Shown here: piece after piece, positions 39,071 through 51,334 of the stretch
How positions within the stretch are numbered: the first letter of the stretch is position 1
How the letters are laid out: each line of letters begins with the position of its first letter
Assembly: GCA_003342815.1 (NCBI GenBank)
Contig: PTEX01000163.1
Location: 543,714-607,713 of the forward strand
Reading direction: 5' to 3'
Length of the DNA stretch: 64,000 nucleotides
DNA from: Eudromia elegans
Taxonomy: Eukaryota; Chordata; Aves; Tinamiformes; Tinamidae
The notes under the pieces: model-generated
Database searches by the model: none
Seen by the model: the letters and a program-made list of their open reading frames with translations, nothing else
What the model was told of the DNA's origin: nothing
Made by a program: the position numbers and the translations under genes

Positions 39071-42000
39071 CGAAAAATTAGCAATTAAATAAAAAAGTGC
39101 CAAGATCGGCGTGGGCACGGCTGTGCCGCGAAGTGGGGTTTTAAGTAAAATAAACCAGTAGTGGTGATGCTGCCACTGAGAGAGTTAGCTATTTATTTAT
39201 TTATTTAAGTGCGTTTGAAGGCGTTTCAGAGAACCCCGCCATCCCATCGCGGAAGCTGCCTCAGAGGCAAGCTGAGCTCCCCCAGCGGAGATACACTCAA
39301 GGGGCACACGTCAAATTTGGTTGTTTTTGTTATTGTTACTGCACCTCTAAGGCAGACGTGCTGAGTGTGGAACCACTGGTTGCGCAGTGGAAACTGGGGG
39401 AAAGAGCTGATAATGGGGCTTAACTCGTCAGTTTTTGTGTACAAACCAGTGCAGTCAAGAAACAGGAAAATGAAAACTAGTGGACTATTTTTACTGAAAT
39501 GCCCCAAATATGTGCTCCCTTTCACCAAACAGAAATGGTAATTTAGTTGTAAAAAGAGAAAAGCACGTCTGAAAGAGAAAAGAACAGCTAAAAAAACCCC
39601 AAAAAACACCTCTCATCAGGAATAAAATATATGTAAAATGAGTAGAGGTAGCTACGTTTGTGAAACTGCTGGGTTAGAGCAGAAAAGCAGAAGGGGACGA
39701 AGAAGGGAGAGCAGGGTGCTGTGCCAGGCTGCAGTGCGCACTTCGGCAGTCTGCACAGGAGGTGGCACTACCTCGACACCGGACAGCTACGTGCAGGCTG
39801 CAGGGCAAGGCCACACAAGGAGCGAAGAAATCTCCGCTCCTCTGCACAAGATGCAAGGCCTGGTTGCAGAAGTTTGAGGGTTTTTTTCATTTTTTTTTTT
39901 CCCTTCGCTCTGTATTGGTTACACCCTGGACTGGTCCGTGCATATGATTCCGGGGCGTTGGTGGTGAAATGGAGATTTCCTGGAGATCCAGTAGTTATCA
40001 GGCAGCCTCTACACATCTGAAACAAACTTAGGCGCAACAGCAAAGAATGGTGGTAGACATTATTTAGTATGTCTCAAATAATAAGCCCTAAATTGCACTG
40101 CAGATTAACTCAGATACTAACCCCTTTTTATAGCCCCAAAAATATAGATAAAAATGGTTACAGAGACCACTGCTAAATACTTTTCAACAGTGGGGCCGAC
40201 GATATGTTGTTTTATTTTCTACAAGAAAGACCTGTTTGGCAGATTTTTTAGTTGCAATAAAAGCATGCAAATAAACACAACTGCATTTTTGAATTCCCAC
40301 TCACATAATAACGGTCAGAATTACAACAGTTTTAAATGTTAGAGTCTGCAGTACCATCTGATTAATGTGGCGAGTGACACAATTTCTTGTGTCAGAGTTG
40401 CATAGAGATAGGTGTATGGCTTCAACATACACCTCACACCAAATCTTTCACCTCTCTCTCCTTTCAACTACTGCTAACCAAAAAGCCATTTGGTTTAACT
40501 GCTTTCTAACAAGCTTAAGTAAATAGCACTTGACTCATAAAACAGCCTTAACCAGAGCAGATCTCGAGGACAGGTAATAACATATTCTGACAGAATAGTG
40601 GAAATAAAGGCAGGTAGGGGTGAGACTAAATTCAACCAACTCCTTTGGTCTCAAACCTGCGAAGCAGAATTCTGTATTTTAGGGTCTTGAGCGCCAAAAT
40701 AGGCTGGAGTTGGCTCTGTAGTGCAGCTCCTTGTGCTCAGCAGGCGACAGAGTGGCAAAAGAGAAGGGAATTCACAGCCAAGTGAGAGGCAACATTTTTA
40801 TATTCACTCTGTGAGCAACTCTTCATGAGCTGAGCCATCTGTGGTCCATGTCCTGTTTTTTTGGAGAAGGAACGCAGTTATGGAAAATGTCTAGAGAAGG
40901 CTGGGGAGCCAAGGATAGTAATAGCAGCCAGAGGTTGTAGTATGGGAATTGGAGGATAGGCAGCCAGCTCCTCAAACAGGAAGTGTTTGTAATGAACCAT
41001 TCCTATATATGCCAGAGCGTTGAAAGCAGAAATGTTCTGGTGAAGCAGCCAAATTATTTATTTTAGCCATGTATTTATCTTCTTGAACCTGCACAAACCA
41101 GAATTGTATTAAAGCTATGTAATAAAAAGCTCTGCATTTATTGAAAAAGAGAATTTTGTTGAATGTGGAATAATCCGCTACATAGGAATGCACTAATGGG
41201 TATGTTAACACAGACTATGGCCTTGATCATACAAGATAAGTTAGAAACTTGCTTTTGGCAACGCTTAATACTTGTTTTGATATCTGCTGCCAAGTACGTG
41301 TCTAAACCTACAAAGTGCTGTGGCATTCCTAAAATGATAGGAGAGTGAAGATTGAGCTTTTCAGAGCCTGCGTGTCGTTACAGAGTGTTGATCTGCTAAA
41401 ATGCCAAGACTGAACAAAAGAAATCTCTCTCAGGCTTCTTGACTCGAAGTGAGTTCTGTTAGCTCTCACTGAAGCTTAATTATGTGGCTCCTTGAAAGAT
41501 TCAGTGCTTGGGTGGGATATTTTGTGTGTGTTTCACTTAAACAGCAGCATTGTTTTGGCAGTGCTTGCCTGGAACATGGTTGACAAAGTGTGATTTATTT
41601 TTGGAGAATGGTAAGCAAAATTATCTTTCAATGATGTCTTGTAGGGCTTGATTAAACTAGGAATTAAGAGAGACATTCTCCCCATTGCCAATTTCAGAAG
41701 ACTCATTATAGACCCTGCAAGTTAATTTGTGTTTTAGTGGTCTGTGAGGAGCACTACCAGTCTTGGTGAACAAAATCTGTTGCACCTGTTTATCACAGTA
41801 TTCTATAAGTGACCTGTGCCTTTGTCTTTGCCATCATTAGCATTTATACTTGCACACAGCCAGATTTTCTTTTAATTTACATATAAGCACACCAATAATC
41901 CTGCTGTTAAGTGTTTTTCACTCATCAGGATTGCCATGGAAAAGGCAGTTTTCAAACATTACAGCTATCAAAGAATGCATACCATCCATTTAAGGCTGGC

Positions 42001-42189
42001 TATTTGCAATTCGTCAGCGTCATTCGTATCTGTGACCAAACATTTAAAGGATATCCTTCGATTCTAGCACTTTGTCATGGAAATAATTATTGAAGGCCAT
42101 TGTTCATCACATTCAGTATGTGTAAAATGGATCATAAATCAGTTGTGAGGTACAACTGTGACTTGAATCATAAGCTACATTTTATTAAG
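39071..42189. other. Gene-free region upstream of RBBP7
   Basis: Contains a short (ATTT)n run at 39191-39206 and a T-rich run near 39880-39900. I recognise no exon or transposon. A transcript divergent from the RBBP7 island is possible but has no support here. Confidence 0.5.
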
Positions 42190-43096
42190 GCAGACTCCTT
42201 TCAGGTAGTATAGAGACTGACAAGGTATCTGTTGAGCCTTGTCTTCTCCAAACTAAATAACCCCAGCTGTCCCTGCTGCTCCTCATAAGGTCTGTGCTCC
42301 AGCACCTTCACCAGCTTCGTCATCCTTCTTTGGACATGCTCCAGCACCTCAGTGTCTTTCTTGTAGTGAGGAGACAAAGACTGAACACAGTATTCAAGAT
42401 GCGGCCTCACCAGTGCTGAGTACGGGGGGACAATCACTTCGCTAGTCCTGCTGGCTACGCTGTTTCTGACACAAGCCAGGAGGCCATTGGCCTTCTTGGC
42501 CACCTGGGCACACTGCTGGCTCACGTTCAGCTATCTGTTGACCAGCACTCCCAATTCCTTATTTGTCACACAGCTCTCCAGCCACTGCCCCAAGCCTGTA
42601 GCGCTGCATGGGGTTGTTGTGACTGAAGTGCAGGAGTGGGCACTTGGCCTTGTTGAACCTCTGCCCATCAATCCAGCCTGTCCAGATCTCTCCATAAAGC
42701 CTTCCTTCCCTCAAGCAGACAAACTCTTCCTCACAGCTTGGTGTCATATTCCAATTTGCTGAGGGTGCCCTCAGTCACTGCATCCTGCTCATTGATAAAA
42801 ATATTAAAGAGGATCAGATCCGTGGGGAACACCGCTTGTGACCGGACGTCAGCTGTATTTAACTCCATTCACCATCACTGCATGGGCCCGGATAGCTGGT
42901 CAGTTTTCACCTTGTGAAGTGTCCACCTCTAAGCCATGACCTGCCAAGTTTTCAAGAAGAAGGCAGTGTGCGACTGTGGCAAAGGCCTTACGGAAGTCTA
43001 AGTAGACAACATCACAGCCTTTCTCTAATCCATGAGGCAGGTCACCTGGTCATAGAAAGAGACTGAGTTGGTGAGGCAGGACCTGCCTTTCATGAA
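42190..43096 (-). mobile_element. CR1 LINE ORF2 fragment, antisense
   Basis: About 900 bases of CR1 reverse-transcriptase gene on the minus strand. At 42201-42524 a frame reads [20 protein letters not shown] and [15 protein letters not shown], the C-terminal RT region. Further 5' of the element (plus 42.78-43.09 kb) the plus strand shows the complement of the usual CR1 sequence around ggggaacaccgcttgtgacc, then gtctaagtagacaacatcac and caggacctgcctttcatgaa. It is broken by frame changes, lacks its 3' UTR at 42190, and is cut off at 43096 exactly where the tandem array starts. Confidence 0.9.
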
Positions 43097-46000
43097 GTCA
43101 CAAGCAGAGCCGGCAGCCTGGGCCTCACACTGCACAATGAGGCACAGAGGCCATAGTGATGCGACAAGTACAGGCAGCATCACTGACCTTGCACTACCCA
43201 AATAGGCACAACGCCCACAGTGATGACACAAGCTCAACAGTCAGCATAGGCCTTATGCTGCTCAATGAGGCACAAAGTTCATTGGAACATCACAAACACA
43301 GCTGGCACCATAGGATTCCCACTACCCAGTGATGCACAGAGACCACAGCAATGCCGCAAGCACCGTCAGCAGCATTGGCCAGATACTGGTCAGTGAGGCA
43401 CAGAGGCCATAGTGAAGTCACAAGCACAGTGAGCATCATTGGCTTCATGTTGTTCAATGAGGTACAGAGATCATGATGATGTTACAAGCAGACACTTGTC
43501 TCCTTTGCCAGACACTGTTCAAAGAGGCACAGAGGCCATAGTGGTGGCACAAGCACAGCCAGCAGCATTGGTCTCACACTGACTGGTGAGTCACAGAGGT
43601 AATAGTAATGTCACAAGCACACTATGCATCATAGGTCTCACACTGCCCAATGAGGCACAGAAACAGCAGTAACATCACAGGCATCACCAGCAACATAGGT
43701 TTCACACAGTGCACTAAGGCACAGAGGCCACAGTGATGTCACAATCACAGCCAACAGTATTGGCCTCTCTCTGCCTAGAGAAGCACAGAGCCATTAGGGA
43801 CATTAAAAGCACAGTTGGCTGCATTGTTCTCATGCTGCCCAATGAGGCACAGAGTCACAGAGGTGTCACAAGCACAGCCAGCAACATTGTGCTCGCATTG
43901 CCCAATGAGGCATAGATGCAAGTGCAACATCACAAATACACCAAGCAGGAGCGGCCTCACGTTTCTCACTGAGGCACAGAGTCCACAGTGACATCACAAG
44001 CACAGCCGGCAACACTGACTTCGCACAGCTCAGTGAGGCAGAGACCACAGTCACATCACAAGTAGAGTTGGCAGCATTGGCCTCACACTGCCCAGTGAGA
44101 CACAGAAGCCACAGTGACATCACACGCATAGCCAGGATCGTTGGCCTCATACTGCCCAATGAGATCCAGAGGCCATAGTCACATCACAAGTACAACCTGT
44201 AACTTTGGCCTCATGCTGCCCTGTGAGGCACAGAAGCAATAGAAATATCACAAGCACAGCAAGCAACATAAATCTCAAACTGCTGAATGAAGTACAGAGG
44301 CTGTAGTGAAGTCACAAGTACAGATGGCCCCACTGGCCTCACACTGTCCTGTTAGGCACAGAGACCATAGTGACATGACAAGCACACCACACATTTTCGA
44401 CCTCACAATGCCAAATGGGGCACAGAAGTCATGGTGACATCACAGGAACAGCTGGCAGGATCAACGTCGTACTCCCCAGTGAGCCATAGAGGCTTGAGTG
44501 ACATCAGAAGTACAACAGGCAGCACTGGCCTCACACTCTCCAGTGATGCTCTGAGTGAACAGTCATGTCACAGGCACAGCCAGCAGTGCCAGCCTCACAC
44601 TTCCAAAAGAAGCACAAAGGCCATAGCGATGTCACAAGTACAGCCGATGGAATCGGCCACCCACTGCCCAGTGAGGCACAGAGTCCATGGTGATGTCACA
44701 AGCATAGCCAGCAGCATTGGCTTCACACTTACCAATGAAGCACAGAGTCAACAGACATGTCACAACTGCAGCAAGCAGTTTTGGCATCTCTCTGGACAAT
44801 GAGTCCATAGTGACATCACAAACACAGGCAGCAACAACAGCTTCACACTGCTCAAAGAGGCACAGAGGCCGTAGCTATGTCACACATACAGTTGACAGCA
44901 CTGTCCTCACACTGTCCAATTAGGCACAGAGGCCACAGTGACATCAGAAGCACAGCTGGGTTCATTGACCTCAAATTGCCCAAGGAGGCACAGAGACCAT
45001 AGTGACATGACAAGCACAGCCAGTATCATCAGCCTCACACAGCCCAAAGGGGCAGAGAAGTCATAGTGACATTACAAGCACAGCCAGCACGATCAGCCTC
45101 AAGCTGTTCAATGAGCCATAGAGGCCTGAGTGACATCAGAAGCACAGCAGGCAGCATTGGCCTCACATTCCCCAGTAATGCACAGAGTCGAGTCATGTGA
45201 CAATCAAAGACAGTAGCGTCAGCTTCGCACTTCCAAACGAAGCGCAAAGACCACAGTGATGTCACAAGCACAGCCAACAGAACTGAGTTCACATTGCCCA
45301 ATGAGGCAGGGAGGCCATAGTGAGGTCACAAGCAGAGCCGGTAGCACTGGCCTTGTGCTGCCCAATGAGGCGTAGAGGCCTGAGTCACGTCAGAAGCACA
45401 GCAGGTAGTATTGGCGTCACACACCCCAATGACGCATGGCGGCCGTATTGATGTCACAAGCACCCCATGCATCATTGGCTTCACACTGCCAATGAGGCAC
45501 TAAGAGTCCTGTTACAAGCACAGTGAGTAGCATCACCCACACACTTCCAAATAAAGCACAAAGACCACAGTGATGTCACAAGCACAGTCAATAGAATTGG
45601 CCTCCTGTTGCTCAATGAGGAACAGAGGCCACGGTGACATCACAAGCAAACTGTGCATAATTGGCCTCACACTTCCCAGTGAAGCATAGAGGCAATAACA
45701 ACATCACAAGCACAGCCAGCAGCATTCGCCAGATACTACCCAATGAGGCACAGAGGCCACAGTGACATCACAAACACTCTGGGCAGCACAGACTTCATGC
45801 TTCCCAATGAGGCACAGAGTTCCTGGTGACATCACAAGTACAGCCATGAGCAGTGGTCTGATAGTGCCCAATGAGATACAGAGACCTGGGTGATGTCACT
45901 AGCCCACCCAGCAGTAGTAGCCAGTCACTGCCCGATGAGGCACAGAGGGCACAGTGATGTCACAAGCACAGCTGGCAGCATTAACCTCACCCTGGGCAAT

Positions 46001-48140
46001 GAGGCACTGAAGAAGTAGTGACGTCACAAACATACCAGGCAGCAAGCCTTATGTTTCCCAGTGAGTCACAGAGCCCATAGTGACGTCACAAGCAGAGTAG
46101 ACAGGATTGGCCTCACACCGCCCAAGGAGGCCTAAAGGCTATAGTGACATCACAACCATAATTATGGCATTGATATCCAACTGCCCTATGAAGCATAAAG
46201 ATCATAGTGACGTCACAAACACAGACATTAGCCTTGGCCAGACACTGGAAAATGCGGCACAGAAACAACAGTGATGTCAGAATCACACTGGGCACCACTG
46301 GCCTCCCACTGCCCAAGGAGGCACAGAAGCTATAGATACATCAGAAGCACTGCCAGTAACATAGGCCTGATAATCCCCCATGGGACATAGAGGCTGTAGA
46401 GAAATCACAAGCACAGCTGGCAGCATTGGCCTCACACTGCTGAATGAGGCACAGAGACCAGAGTGATGTCACAAGCACAGTCGGCATCATTTTCCAAAAA
46501 CTGTCTAATGAGTCACAGAAGCAATACAGAAGTCACAGACACAGTGGGCACCACTGGCCGCATGCTGCCCAACAAGGCATGGAAGGAACAGAAAAGTCAC
46601 CAGCACCGCAGGCAGCATAGGCATCACACTGCTCAATCAGGCACAGTGGCCATAGTGATGACACAAGAACTGGCCCCAATGGCCTCACCCTGACTCTCAA
46701 AGAGTCAAGAGTCATGTCACAAGCACAGCAGCACAGTAGCATCAGCCTCACACTTCCAAATGAAGCACCAAGTCTGTAGTGATGTCACTAGCCCACCTGG
46801 CAGCAGCAGCCAGACACTGTCCAGTGAGGCACAGAGGCCAAAGTGGCGTCACTAGCACAGCCAGCAGCATTAGTCTCACCCTGGGCAATGAGACACAGAG
46901 ACAATTGTGACCTCGCAAACACAGTCAGCAACATTAGCCTCACACTGCCCAGTGAGGCACAGAGTCAGGAGTCTTGTTACAAGCACAACCAGTAACATCA
47001 GTCTCACACTTCCAAATGAAGCATGAAGTCAGTAGTTATGTCACTAGCACAGCCGGCAGCACTGGTCTCACACTGCCCAGTGAGGCACAGAAGCAATAGT
47101 GACATCACAAACACACCAGGCAGCACTGACCACATGCTGCCCAATGAGAAACAGAGGCCACAGTGATGTCACAAGTACACCAGGCAGCACTGGCCAAACA
47201 CTGCTCAATGAGGCACAGAGACAATAGTGACGTCACAAGCACATCCGGCAGCATTCACCAGACAATGAATTTGGTGCTACTCAGTCAGGCACAGAGGCCA
47301 TGCTGACATCACAAACAGTCCAGGCAGCACTCACCTCACACTTCCCAATGAGACATAGAGTTCATAGTGACATCACAAGCATACCCATGAGCAGTGGTCT
47401 GTCAGTGCCCAATGGGGTACAGACACCACGGTGATGTCACTAACCCATCCAGCAGTAGTAGCCAGTCACTGCCCAATGGGCCACAGAGGGCACGGTGATG
47501 TCACAAGCACAGCCGGCAGCATTAGCCACACCCTGGGCAATGAGACACGAAGGGAATTGTGACGTCACAAACACACCAGGCAGCATTGGCCTCACACTGC
47601 CCAATGAGACACAAGGCAATTGTGACGTCTTAAGCACGGCTGAAGGCATTGGCCGGACCCTGTCCAGCAATAGTGATGCTACAAACACACTGGGCAGCAC
47701 CAGCTTCATGTTTCCCATGAACTGTCTTCATACTCCTGCATGAGGCACAGAGTCCACCGTGACGTCAGAAGCACAGTCGGCAGCACTGACTTCATGCTGC
47801 TCAATGAGGCAGAGACCACAGTGAAGTCACAAGTACTGCCGGCAGTTTTGGCCTCACACTCCCCAGTGAGGCACAGAGGTCACAGTTACGTCACACACAC
47901 AGATGGCAGATTTGGTCTTACAGTGCCCAGTGAGGCACAGAGTTAAGAATCAAGTGCAAGCGCAGCCAGCAGCATTGGCATCCTGCTGGCTAACGATGCG
48001 CAAAGGCCATTGTGACATCAGAAGCACAGCAAGTATCGTTTGCCAGACACTGCACAATGAGCACAAAGGCCACAGTGACGTCACAAGAACAGCCGGCAGC
48101 ATTGGCCTCACACTCTCCAGGGAGGCAGAGAAGCCATAGC
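43097..48140. repeat. 64-bp minisatellite array with a CRE-like core, about 75-80 units
   Basis: Consecutive copies of ggcacagagg-like sequence start at 43141, 43205, 43269, 43333 and 43397, exactly 64 bases apart. The period holds with small indels to about 48140. A typical unit in order is: ggcacagaggccacag, then tgaygtcacaagcacag or tgacatcacaagcacag, then ccagcagcattggcctcac, then actgcccaatga. Copies differ from each other at many sites, so the array is old or loosely homogenised. Since 64 is not a multiple of three, frames rotate and the minus-strand ORFs (repeated CLIGQCEANAA-like peptides) are by-products. I do not recognise the unit as a named avian satellite. Confidence 0.95.
46019..48083. 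promoter_or_regulatory. Seven perfect CRE palindromes (TGACGTCA) in the array
   Basis: TGACGTCA is present at 46019-46026, 46081-46088, 46208-46215, 47228-47235, 47560-47567, 47760-47767 and 48076-48083. This is the full CREB/ATF consensus. In most other units the same position reads TGATGTCA or TGACATCA. Binding in vivo is not shown by sequence. Confidence 0.7.
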
Positions 48141-50029
48141 ATCTGCAGCCACAGCCAATGTCCATCCATTACATGTTTGGGTTTGCCTAGAGATTATGAC
48201 CCCTGCAGCATAAATCTCACCCAAGTTGTACCCTGCCATTGCACAACGTTTGTCCTGTAGCAGTGATTTGTCTCTTCTTCTCCATCTTTGAGATGCAATT
48301 TGGACTCCATCTAACACATATCCAGTATGTTTCTTGTGGTTTGTTTCCACATAGGAAGCTGAGCTTGTGTCATGGCTCTGAGAGCATCCACAGGCCTTGC
48401 ATCTCCTGCCCAAGGGCAATTGATTCTCAACCTGAGACCACCACCATGGCACTAAGTCCAAAATAATTTTCTGTCCCACTGAATATTTTCCTGTTGTTTG
48501 TTACAGGCATGGTAGCATTCCCTCAGTGCCTTGATCTGCTGGGCTATTCGTGTGCTCTGCAGCATTTGCTTATCATTTTATGTGCATTTTCCAATAATTC
48601 ATATAGAATTTTGGATAAATTCTCTGAGTCATAGGTAACAGCATTTGTGTAGCTGGCTTGATATACTTTTATTGATTTTACACAGAATAATGGAACTGAT
48701 TGAATTATGGGAGGCAAGGGTATTTGTCCATTTTTTTTTACATGCCATTTGTGAAGCAGTAGTATAACAGATGCTGTTTTGCAAGCTACAAATTCCCAGG
48801 AAGCTGTTGGGTGTGCTCACATCATGTATTTGCTTGGAGTCCTGCAGTATGGACAGACTGTTTCCCATAGTGGAGTCTGAAGACCTATAGGGATACCAAA
48901 GGAGAAGAAAAAGACTATTTTAGCCTGCAGAAAATGCTTTGGCTTTTAGATGGAAATAGAAGAACTGCAAAATTTTACAGCAGTCTTTTTCTTTTTTTTT
49001 TCTTTTTTTTTCTTTTTTTTTGTCCCTGAAAGAATAAGTGCTTAAATTCATGCCAACAGTGATTTCAATAAGATGGAAGGAGACATCTCATCTCCAAGGC
49101 TCCCAACCTTTGGCTCAGTTCAGTGAAGTTCCTCACTGCATGTTACCTTGGCCTTTTCCCTGGGGATCTCAGAGGAATTTGGGGAGCTTGAATGGGGTAG
49201 CTTCAAGGCCATACCTGAGACACAGGGATCAGAGGAGACTGTAATCCATTTTTCAGTCAGGTGGGAGGAAGTCAAGGCAAACTGCTGCACTCAGCAGTGA
49301 GCTGGATCTTCACCAACACAGGAAAGCCGTCTATGAGTGAATACAGGTACCAAAATAAATGAGAAATGTTTATTATCATTCATTTCTTTTGTGTCTTCCA
49401 CCTTAGGGCTGCAGTTCTTCAGTGAACGAAACCAGTTTCTGCTCTTGCCTTGTAATCTTTGAGAATGCCCCTTCTCACATGAGCTACTTGACCTCCTTTT
49501 TCATGGACTTCTGTTAGGTCACCATATGCTTTTTTTCTCTGTTCTTCACTGATTCTTTGGAGACTTTAAGCAATTAATAGCAGCGTTATCCACAAGGTTT
49601 TGGGTATTTCAGCAGTGAATCCTCTGAGACAAGAACTGTGCCAAGCTGCTTTTGCACACTGATCAGCTTCTGTGGCATTGAAGATCTTTCTTTGTTTTCC
49701 TTGATTTACTCAGGCTTTATGGCAGATAACCCTCAGGTGCAATCTTGGGAAGCTCTAGAGATCTTAAATTCTATATCTGCCGTTCTTTCTGGATGCTGAA
49801 AACCACAGTGCTGTACAGTGTACTGCACTGAGGTTCATATGGTCAGTGGGGAACTGAAGCATGCTTCTAGTCCAGGTGTATTTCTTTTTTGGAGGAGTTC
49901 GTTTTCAGCCAGATCATCAGGCTGAGCATACTCACTATGTATGTGACTTCCAGAGTCTCTAAATCTGGCACAAAGGGGAACACAGCCCTGCAAGAGCAGG
50001 AATGGCACCACTGAGCATCTGATTTCACA
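48141..50029. other. Gene-free region after the array
   Basis: Holds a (T)8C-type run at about 48988-49021. A minus-strand reading frame extends from the last array unit to about 48465 without a recognised match. Confidence 0.5.
48988..49021 (+). repeat. T-rich simple repeat
   Basis: Blocks of eight to nine T separated by single C bases. Confidence 0.85.
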
Positions 50030-50395
50030 AGGTTGAGATTTGTAGGGTCCTCTGGATATCATCTAGACCAAATCTCCTGATCAAGCAGGGTCACCTATAG
50101 TACATTTCCCAGGATTGTGTCCAGAGAGCTTTTGAATATCTCCAAGGAAGGCAGCTCCGCAACCTCTGAGGAACCTGTTCCAGTGATCAGTCACCCTCAC
50201 AGTACAGAACTTTTTCCCTCAGGTGGACCTTCCTGTGTTTTAGTTAAAACACGTTGCCACTCATCCTAACACTGGGCACTACTGAGAAGAATCTGGCCTC
50301 ACCCTCTTCACAGTCTCCCCTCAGATGCTTATACACTTTGAACAGATCCCCCTCAGTGTTATCTTCTCCATGCTAAAGAGACTGTTTCTCGTAAG
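50030..50395 (-). mobile_element. CR1 LINE 3'-end fragment, antisense
   Basis: Plus strand reads the complement of the CR1 3' end: gggtcctctggatatcatct, then ctgatcaagcagggtcacct, then gaacctgttccagtgatcag, then cactgggcactactgagaag. The terminal octamer repeats are lost. Moderately diverged. Confidence 0.9.
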
Positions 50396-51334
50396 AGAGA
50401 AGCTGTAGTCACCTTATTATCTCTGTGCATCTTCTGCAGATGAGGAAACCAAGAAAGCAGATGAAAACCCCATTCATGTGATTTCATCTGCTGGCATTGG
50501 AGTAAATCAGAGTATATTGGGAGAACTTTAGGGGGAGACAACTGAGATAACTATGAGAACAGGGACTCCCAGTATCAAGGGATACAATCAAGACCTTACT
50601 TGTCACACTTTTAAATGTTATATAAGGAATTTTCTTAAAGTGAAAAAAGTTTTAGCAAAATGACTGCTTTGCTGGAAAGCAGCACAACTGGGTCAAACTA
50701 AATAAAGCGTGACTTTCAAAAGCACCTTGAGATTTGAGATCCTTCAGGGAACCTCTTTAAATGGTATCTGAGGCTGAGCATCAGCTGAGGAAATCCCTAA
50801 CACAGGAGGCTTTAGAAATAAATCTAAGCTTACGTATTTGAACTATTTCACCATACAGCTGGAAATGTAATATAAGCAGAGCCTAACTGTCTTGGCCAAA
50901 ATAACTTGAGCTCTGCTGAATTCTAATCCTAGCTCAAGTTTCTAGCTGCCTGCTCAGATTGCTAGCATTTGGAAAGAGCATCTGTACTCTCTTCCTTACA
51001 CAGAACCTGAAACTTGTTGAGATTTAGGAAGGCAAGCATAGAACACATGATAACGTATTTCTGCATGAGAAGTTGATTTTGGCTATATTTCACTTTTTAA
51101 AAAAGTTTGCACATGTGAGAAATTAAGGAGGGTTGTTTATGGGGCATTCATTGAGATGCAGTTAGCTGGATGTCAGGATGGTTTTATTAACTGTGTGTTA
51201 CAATTACATCTGCATACCACAACCAGGTCAGAATCAGATCAGAATCTGATTCTGTCAGCACTCAACAAACACCACAGGAAGGAGTCAACTGTTTACCTGA
51301 AGACCTTAGATTTTGGGGAGAAAACAGATGGATA
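50396..51334. other. Gene-free spacer between CR1 copies
   Basis: AT-rich unique-looking sequence; nothing recognised. Confidence 0.5.

Noticed and set aside
43025-48139. Many 60-123 codon frames on both strands in the array, with recurring CLIGQCEANAA-like or SQAQPAALA-like peptides
   Set aside because: They are translations of the 64-bp repeat. The period is not a multiple of three, frames rotate every unit and stops break them at random, so no protein is conserved.
43097-48140. CRISPR-like array
   Set aside because: Regular spacing was considered, but repeats are contiguous with no unique spacers, copies are diverged, and the context is vertebrate.
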